A stretch of DNA of 6,033 nt from Gemmataceae bacterium. GTDB lineage: Bacteria; Planctomycetota; Planctomycetia; Gemmatales; Gemmataceae. The stretch covers positions 1 through 6,033 of the forward strand of contig SIAL01000225.1 of assembly GCA_009691815.1 (NCBI GenBank), in the 5' to 3' direction. A program made the position numbers and the translations under genes. Positions within the stretch are counted from its first letter, which is position 1. Each line of letters opens with the position of its first letter. Shown here piece by piece: positions 1-3,997 of this stretch. The notes under the pieces were generated by a model. It did not search any database, had not been told where the DNA came from, and saw only the letters and a program-made list of their open reading frames with translations.

Positions 1-1118
1 CACAAAGGTGTGCCATTCCCCTTGATCCCCTCGATCCACTCCTTCCAATGCCCAATGGTATTGGCGATGGGGTCAATCTTGAGCGACTTGGCCTCGGCCG
101 CCAAATCGGTTCCCTCGGGAAGGAACACACGCCGATTGTAGTCGGCTTGGAGCATTCCCTTGGTGCCGACAAACAAAACGCCATCCGACCAAGGCAGGGA
201 GCCCTTGACCTCGGGTTTGCGACCGCCATCGTACCATTGCAATTTGACAGGCCCGCGTTTGCCCTTGGCGGCAAAATGCCAAGTGGCGGTGAGTTGATCC
301 GCGGCGGTTTCGGGATGAACCGGGGTTCCTTCGGCGGAAACTTTGTGGGGGAAGTCCAATCCCAGCGACCAAAAGGTCAGGTCGATGTAATGGCAACCCA
401 TATCGCTCAGGGTACCCGAGCCAAAGTTCCAATAACTGCGCCAGTTAAAAGGGACCCAAGAGGAGCTGTAGGGAACCATTTTCGCTGGGCCAACCCAAAG
501 ATCATAATCGAGTGTGGCGGGAACTGGCTCGCCCTTCTTGGTGGTAACCGCTTTGCCACCCCAAGACTTGGCGCACCAAACATGGGCTTCGGTCACATCC
601 CCGATGGCCCCGGCCTTAATCAGTTCCACCACCCGTCGATAGTTCGTCGTGGAATGAATCTGTGTACCCATCTGGGTAACCCGCTTGTTGGCCTTGGCTA
701 GGTTTCTCAGGATGCGGGTTTCCTCCACGGTGTGGGCCAGCGGTTTTTCGCAGTACACATGGCGGTTGGAATCCAAAGCCAACGCCGCAGCGGGAAAATG
801 GGTGTGATCGGGGGTGGCGATCAAAACGGCATCGATGTTTTTTTGGTCAAGAACTTTGCGAAAGTCCTGATCAAAGGACGCCTTTGGGAATTGTTGTCGG
901 GCTTGGCCGATGCGGCTGGTATCCACATCACAAAGAGCGGCCACGGTCCCGCCGGCTGGTTCGATTTCAATGAGATTGGCACCACCTCGACCGGCTACCC
1001 CGATGACGCCAACGCGAATCTGCTCGGCGGCCGGATACCCGTAGGTGGCGCGAACCAATGGAATGGCGGCGGCCGCACCCAAAAGGAAAGTTCGGCGATT
1101 GGTACCAAAGCTCGACAT
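1..1118 (-). CDS. Gfo/Idh/MocA family oxidoreductase with Tat signal (3' end outside window)
   Basis: Seen: an uninterrupted minus-strand frame of about 372 codons from ATG at 1118 to the left edge, with no stop in the window. The N-terminus carries a twin-arginine motif (N7-R-R-T-F-L-L) followed by an Ala-rich hydrophobic stretch to about residue 25, indicating Tat export of a folded, cofactor-loaded enzyme. A Rossmann NAD(P)-binding segment follows at about 34-49 (GVIGVAGRGG), where the usual second Gly of GxGxxG is Ala42. E124-K125-P126 is the family EKP motif with the catalytic-type Lys, and D239-M-G-C-H243-x-x-D246 is the C-terminal-domain metal/substrate-type motif. Known: such proteins oxidise or reduce sugars, inositols and related polyols with NAD(P), and planctomycetes carry many paralogues; the substrate cannot be told here. 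Start choice: GGAG (1127-1130) lies 8 nt upstream of the ATG. Family members usually run past 400 residues, so a modest C-terminal part is missing. Confidence 0.93.
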   Translation of the reverse strand, partial: MSSFGTNRRTFLLGAAAAIPLVRATYGYPAAEQIRVGVIGVAGRGGANLIEIEPAGGTVAALCDVDTSRIGQARQQFPKASFDQDFRKVLDQKNIDAVLIATPDHTHFPAAALALDSNRHVYCEKPLAHTVEETRILRNLAKANKRVTQMGTQIHSTTNYRRVVELIKAGAIGDVTEAHVWCAKSWGGKAVTTKKGEPVPATLDYDLWVGPAKMVPYSSSWVPFNWRSYWNFGSGTLSDMGCHYIDLTFWSLGLDFPHKVSAEGTPVHPETAADQLTATWHFAAKGKRGPVKLQWYDGGRKPEVKGSLPWSDGVLFVGTKGMLQADYNRRVFLPEGTDLAAEAKSLKIDPIANTIGHWKEWIEGIKGNGTPL

Positions 1119-1340
1119 GGGAGAGTCTCCAAGGAGGGGGAAAACAGGAAAGGAAGGATGGGCTCTGCCGGGGATTATCCCTTGGCAAATCCGCTCTTGG
1201 CATCCTAAAAAACCGGGGTTCAGGCTACAAGTAAAGAGATGGGAAAATTTGCCCTTCGGCTCCTTTTTCGGCCACAAAACCACAAAATGGTTATTGGAAC
1301 CTACAGAGGCGAAAAGATCAGTTCGACCGCCAAAACGGCT
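1119..1340. other. Intergenic region upstream of the oxidoreductase gene
   Basis: About 220 bp between the oxidoreductase start and the leftward terminator. Because the terminator should stop transcription from the small minus-strand gene, the oxidoreductase probably has its own promoter here. The best minus-strand candidate is TTGTAG, 17 nt, TAGGAT (about 1205-1233), but both boxes match the sigma-70 consensus poorly. A small palindrome GGGATTATCCC sits at 1171-1181. I see no convincing coding region or RNA gene. Confidence 0.4.
1127..1130 (-). promoter_or_regulatory. Ribosome binding site of the Gfo/Idh/MocA gene
   Basis: On the minus strand GGAG lies 8 nt before the ATG at 1118, a normal Shine-Dalgarno distance. 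It fixes the start so that the protein begins just ahead of the twin-arginine motif. Confidence 0.65.
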
Positions 1341-1374
1341 AAAAAAAGAAATGGCCCACTTTAATGGGCCATTT
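1341..1374 (-). terminator. Intrinsic terminator of the small minus-strand gene
   Basis: Perfect 10-bp inverted repeat AAATGGCCCA (1349-1358) and TGGGCCATTT (1365-1374) with a 6-nt loop. Read on the minus strand, the hairpin is followed by C and then seven T (1347-1341), a classic rho-independent terminator. In the plus direction the hairpin is followed only by a single extra T and then GCGC, so it is mainly leftward. It lies about 60 nt past the stop of the gene at 1434-1610, which supports that gene being expressed. Confidence 0.82.
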
Positions 1375-1433
1375 TGCGCAACAATGTTGGATTAAAAAAA
1401 ACCGATCAAACCTGAAAAAACCGCAATGGGTCT

Positions 1434-1610
1434 TTAGGGGCCCGTGGTCCCGGCCGGAGTCTTTTTCAGATGCTCCATCAGCAAGCGGCGAAGCATCTTT
1501 GCCGGGCTTAGGCCCTTGGCAAAAGCGTCGGTTTCAAGCATATTGGCTTGCCATTCCGGCAAAAGCAGGGAAATTTCCACTACCGGACCCATCGCATTTG
1601 CTTTCATCAT
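1434..1610 (-). CDS. Small ribbon-helix-helix-like protein, about 58 residues
   Basis: Seen: an open minus-strand frame ending in TAA at 1434-1436. I place the start at the ATG at 1610 because AGGAG (1617-1621) precedes it by 6 nt and the next codon is also ATG. The frame stays open upstream, with further ATGs at 1631, 1670 and 1721, so a longer product is possible. Residues 10-18 (VVEISLLLP) look like a beta strand, residues 19-32 (EWQANMLETDAFAK) like a helix, then G33-L-S-P and a second basic helix (A37-K50, including LRRLL). This strand-helix-helix order with a turn of this type matches CopG/Arc-like ribbon-helix-helix DNA-binding proteins, which act as dimers. Context: it stands alone, with its own terminator downstream and no toxin-like partner. 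Similar short proteins occur in planctomycetes as I recall them. The DNA-binding role is inference from pattern; existence of the gene is better supported than its function. Confidence 0.68.
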   Translation of the reverse strand: MMKANAMGPVVEISLLLPEWQANMLETDAFAKGLSPAKMLRRLLMEHLKKTPAGTTGP

Positions 1611-1616
1611 TTTGGA

Positions 1617-1621
1617 CTCCT
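1617..1621 (-). promoter_or_regulatory. Ribosome binding site deciding the start of the small gene
   Basis: AGGAG on the minus strand, 6 nt before the ATG at 1610. It is the best-spaced Shine-Dalgarno among the four in-frame ATGs; the ATG at 1631 has GAGGAGG about 11 nt away, and those at 1670 and 1721 have weaker or more distant matches. Confidence 0.6.
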
Positions 1622-1737
1622 GGCCGCCCATATCCTGAACAACCTCCTCACACCATGGCGGAATTGCCATAGCTCGGTTTCCGAGGCCACGCTGTTTCTT
1701 ACCCTTTAGAAGCCCGTCCATTTCCCAACCAATCCTC

Positions 1738-1759
1738 AAAAAGTGTACTTTTTTGCAAA
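1738..1759. repeat. Inverted repeat overlapping a second small palindrome, possible operator
   Basis: AAAAAGT (1738-1744) and ACTTTTT (1747-1753) form a perfect 7-bp inverted repeat with a 2-nt spacer. TTTGCAAA (1752-1759), itself a perfect palindrome, overlaps its right end. The position, 128-149 bp upstream of the small gene's start and 155-176 bp upstream of rsgA, is compatible with a regulator site. The AT-rich arms could also arise by chance. Confidence 0.35.
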
Positions 1760-1913
1760 TCAACCTGCTTCCTTACATGATACCAATGCAAACCCAATGC
1801 CAATGAGAAGATATTGTGAGATTGGGCGATTTTTTTACCCCCATAGTTAGGATTGGGAGTTGGGAAGGACCGCTGGCCTATAGTGCGTGGCGGCAATGTG
1901 CTAAAATGAGGAA

Positions 1914-3110
1914 ATGAAGCGCAAAATTCGTGTCGAATTGAAGAAAAACCGCTCGAAACCCGCCCGGGACAAAACCTGGACCCGGGGATTTGAGGAGCAT
2001 AATTTTGCGGAAGAAAGCACGCATCATGGGGAACGGGTGCGCACCAAAGGGGAACTATCCCGAAAACGGACAATTCTTCAGGATTCCACACAGCTGACGA
2101 CCGATTCCACCACGGCGGGCGAACTACCTGCGGTGGACAAAGACTCTTGTTTTCCCGGCAGAGTCTTACGAATTCATGGCCTTTTTAGTGTGGTCGAAAC
2201 GGACGATGGCCATCAAGTGGGCTGCACGGTAAGACGACTGCTCAAAACACTGGCAACTGATGCCCGAAATGTAGTCGCCGCAGGGGATCGCGTTTGGATT
2301 CGACTGGGGGAAGGGGAGCAATTCCCCGACTCTTCGGAACCGGTTCAGACCTCGGCCCGCGCCCAAAACCCTTCGGAATTGCCTTTTCATGGGGTGATAT
2401 ACCGGATTGAAAACCGCCACGGCGTGTTAAAACGAAGCGTTCGGGGCAAGGAACATGTTTTGGTTGCCAACCTAGACCAGGTGATTTTTGTGGTGTCCGT
2501 CGTTGAGCCCGAACTCAAGGTCCACCTTGTGGATAGGTATTTGGCGGCGGCAAATCGCTCGGGAATCCCAACTGTTGTTTGTCTAAACAAAATCGACCTC
2601 GCCGATGCGGGTAAATACCAAAGAATGGTTGGTGGCTTGGAGAGGCTGGGGGTGGAAGTCCTTTTAACCAGTGCAAAATCCAACCTTGGTATCCACCGGC
2701 TTACGGAACTTGTCCAAGGCAAAGTAAGCGCGGTTTCGGGCCAAAGCGGCGTGGGTAAGTCTTCTTTGCTTAACGCCATCGAGCCCGGCCTTGGCCTAAA
2801 GGTGCGCGAGGTCAGCGAAGTAAACGCCAAGGGCAAACACACCACCACCGCCAACGATCTTATTCGGCTTAAAAAGGGGGGCTGGGTGGCCGATACCCCT
2901 GGGATGCGCCAATTTGATATTTGGCAAACGACAGCTGGGGAACTGGAAGGCCTTTTTACCGATTTTAGGCCCTTTGTGCCCCTTTGCGCTTTTCCAGACT
3001 GCACCCACACCCATGAAACCCGTTGTGCCGTGCGAGGGGCCGTCGATCGGAGACTGATTCACGCCAGTCGCTACCATAGCTATTTGGGTCTGCTGGAAGG
3101 TAGAGAATAA
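1914..3110 (+). CDS. rsgA: Ribosome small-subunit-dependent GTPase RsgA (circularly permuted GTPase)
   Basis: Role: GTPase of late 30S ribosomal subunit maturation, acting in the cytoplasm on the pre-30S particle. Seen: 398 residues. A basic N-terminal extension (1-75, with ERVRTKGELSRKRTI at 40-54) precedes an OB-fold region (about 79-150). The GTPase motifs are in permuted order: NKID at 225-228 (G4), SAK at 253-255 (G5), GQSGVGKS at 276-283 (P-loop), GKHTTT at 307-312 (switch I/G2) and DTPG at 327-330 (G3). The C-terminal zinc motif C358-x4-C363-x-H365-x5-C371 is intact. The protein is longer than E. coli RsgA (about 350 residues), mainly because of the N-terminal extension. Start: ATG 1914 is the first in-frame start after an in-frame TAA at 1902; GAGG at 1908-1911 is only 2 nt away, too close for a normal Shine-Dalgarno. 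The metallophosphatase gene follows after 61 bp. Confidence 0.97.
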   Translation: MKRKIRVELKKNRSKPARDKTWTRGFEEHNFAEESTHHGERVRTKGELSRKRTILQDSTQLTTDSTTAGELPAVDKDSCFPGRVLRIHGLFSVVETDDGHQVGCTVRRLLKTLATDARNVVAAGDRVWIRLGEGEQFPDSSEPVQTSARAQNPSELPFHGVIYRIENRHGVLKRSVRGKEHVLVANLDQVIFVVSVVEPELKVHLVDRYLAAANRSGIPTVVCLNKIDLADAGKYQRMVGGLERLGVEVLLTSAKSNLGIHRLTELVQGKVSAVSGQSGVGKSSLLNAIEPGLGLKVREVSEVNAKGKHTTTANDLIRLKKGGWVADTPGMRQFDIWQTTAGELEGLFTDFRPFVPLCAFPDCTHTHETRCAVRGAVDRRLIHASRYHSYLGLLEGRE

Positions 3111-3171
3111 CCAAGGCGGACCCCAAAAACTTTCCATCCTAAGACGATTTCTCAAAGTACCTTTTGCCAAT

Positions 3172-3834
3172 ATGCGAACACTTATCCTCGGCGACATTCA
3201 CGGCTGTTTAGGAGCACTGGACCTGGTTCTCCAGACCGCCGGACCCGCAGACCGAATTATTACTTTGGGAGACTATGTCGATCGTGGCCCCGACAGCAAA
3301 GGGGTCCTTGATCGCCTCATTTCCTTAGAGAAATCCGGTGTTCTGGTGGCCCTAAGGGGCAACCACGACATGATGATGATGGAAGCCGCAAATACCAAGT
3401 CCACGGGCCATTGGCTCTACCACGGGGGCCGTGAGACTTTGCAAAGTTATTACACCAACGAAAAACAGGACTGGCCCAAGGCCATTCCCATGGCCCATTG
3501 GCAATTTCTTTCCCATTCTTTGGTGGATTACCATGAAGACAGCGACTTTTTTTGCGTCCATGCCCGGGTGGAACCGGGATTGGATCTAGCCGACCAGCCC
3601 GAAAGTGCCCTGTTTTGGGAAAAATTGGAAGAACCCCTGCTCCACCATTCGGGAAAAACCATGATCTGTGGGCACACCAAACTGGATTCCGGACTCCCCT
3701 TGCGTTTTCCCGGCACCATCGCTATCGATACGGGGGCCTACAGCCAAAATGGGTGGCTCACCGCCTTGGAATGGCCAAGCCTTTTGTATTGGCAGGCCAA
3801 CCAAATGGGAGAGACACGAACGGGGCAATTGTAA
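3172..3834 (+). CDS. PPP-family serine/threonine-type metallophosphatase
   Basis: Seen: 220 residues with the full calcineurin-like/PPP signature: G7-D-I-H-G11, G33-D-Y-V-D-R-G-P-D41, R62-G-N-H-D66, V129-H130, and G167-H168-T, followed by D186-T-G-A. These supply the Asp, His and Asn ligands of a two-metal centre plus the catalytic His of the GNHD motif. Known: bacterial proteins of this size and motif set are Ser/Thr (sometimes also Tyr) protein phosphatases of the PrpA/lambda type or diadenosine-polyphosphate hydrolases of the ApaH type; motifs alone do not separate these. There is no signal peptide or membrane segment, so it should be cytoplasmic. Context: it begins 61 bp after rsgA on the same strand with no obvious terminator between, so co-transcription is likely. 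No clear Shine-Dalgarno precedes the ATG. A run of four Met follows GNHD (67-70); this is not expected to affect the metal site. Confidence 0.93.
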   Translation: MRTLILGDIHGCLGALDLVLQTAGPADRIITLGDYVDRGPDSKGVLDRLISLEKSGVLVALRGNHDMMMMEAANTKSTGHWLYHGGRETLQSYYTNEKQDWPKAIPMAHWQFLSHSLVDYHEDSDFFCVHARVEPGLDLADQPESALFWEKLEEPLLHHSGKTMICGHTKLDSGLPLRFPGTIAIDTGAYSQNGWLTALEWPSLLYWQANQMGETRTGQL

Positions 3835-3909
3835 CCCCCAAAAGGGATTAGGGTGGCCTTTTCAAACTATTTTTGGATAGGAATACCCGATGGATTCCTC
3901 AAGCTTCCC

Positions 3910-3939
3910 TTGTACGGGTGGACAAAGTTAAAGTATACT
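3910..3939 (+). promoter_or_regulatory. Candidate sigma-70-type promoter for the DUF4214/FG-GAP gene
   Basis: TTGTAC (3910-3915), an 18-nt spacer, and TATACT (3934-3939). The -10 box matches TATAAT at five of six positions; the -35 box keeps only the TTG. A start near 3946 would leave a leader of about 50 nt before the ATG at 3998. It is the best promoter-like pair I found by eye in the window. Confidence 0.5.
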
Positions 3940-3985
3940 ATCCTTTAGGGAGTCCCCCTTTATTCCTACTATTACTTCGCCCAAC

Positions 3986-3989
3986 GGAG
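3986..3989 (+). promoter_or_regulatory. Ribosome binding site of the DUF4214/FG-GAP gene
   Basis: GGAG 8 nt upstream of the ATG at 3998. It supports that start, which places the basic stretch and the LENLESRVTP motif at the very N-terminus as expected for this protein class. Confidence 0.65.
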
Positions 3990-3997
3990 TACTTGTC

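Larger units (their letters stand above)
1611..1913. other. Divergent intergenic region between the small RHH-like gene and rsgA
   Basis: About 300 bp that must hold promoters for both divergent genes. It contains palindromes at 1738-1759, three CAATG repeats at about 1784-1805, and an AT-rich stretch around 1830. For rsgA a TATAGT box at 1879-1884 lies about 30 nt before the start, but TTGGGA boxes upstream are badly spaced (13 or 20 nt). For the minus strand TATCAT (1777-1782) and TTGGCA (1798-1803) are 15 nt apart. None is strong enough to call. No RNA gene is recognisable; a minus-strand frame remains open to 1763 as a possible N-terminal extension of the small protein. Confidence 0.45.
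3835..3997. other. Intergenic region before the repeat protein gene
   Basis: The gap holds weak hairpins after the phosphatase stop: AAAAGG/CCTTTT (3840-3845 with 3857-3862, 11-nt loop) and AGGAAT/ATTCCT (3879-3884 with 3894-3899, 9-nt loop). Neither has a proper T-run, so termination here is uncertain. A promoter candidate and a Shine-Dalgarno for the downstream gene follow. Confidence 0.4.

Noticed and set aside
1171..1181. GGGATTATCCC palindrome as an operator for the oxidoreductase
   Set aside because: The arms are only 5 bp and no companion site or strong promoter is adjacent, so chance is the simplest explanation.
48..1208. Long plus-strand open frames at 48-701 and 732-1208
   Set aside because: They lie antisense to the oxidoreductase, whose minus-strand frame is open throughout and carries Tat, Rossmann, EKP and DMGCH motifs. 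The plus-strand translations show no recognisable family.
1045..1672. Plus-strand open frames at 1045-1395 and 1364-1672
   Set aside because: They run across the oxidoreductase start, the terminator hairpin and the small minus-strand gene, and their Pro/Lys-rich translations resemble no family.
1822..1917. 31-codon plus frame from TTG at 1822 ending by ATGA overlap with rsgA
   Set aside because: It has a rare start codon, no Shine-Dalgarno, covers probable promoter DNA, and gives an unremarkable translation.
2387..3010. Minus-strand open frame of 207 codons
   Set aside because: It is antisense to the GTPase core of rsgA, whose permuted G motifs and zinc motif are all intact. The antisense product is low-complexity Ser/Arg/Pro-rich and unrecognised.
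3528..3828. Several overlapping open frames on both strands within the phosphatase gene
   Set aside because: They are shadows of the phosphatase frame, which contains all expected metal-binding motifs.
3879..3899. AGGAAT/ATTCCT hairpin after the phosphatase gene as a terminator
   Set aside because: The stem is only 6 bp with a 9-nt loop and is not followed by a T-run.
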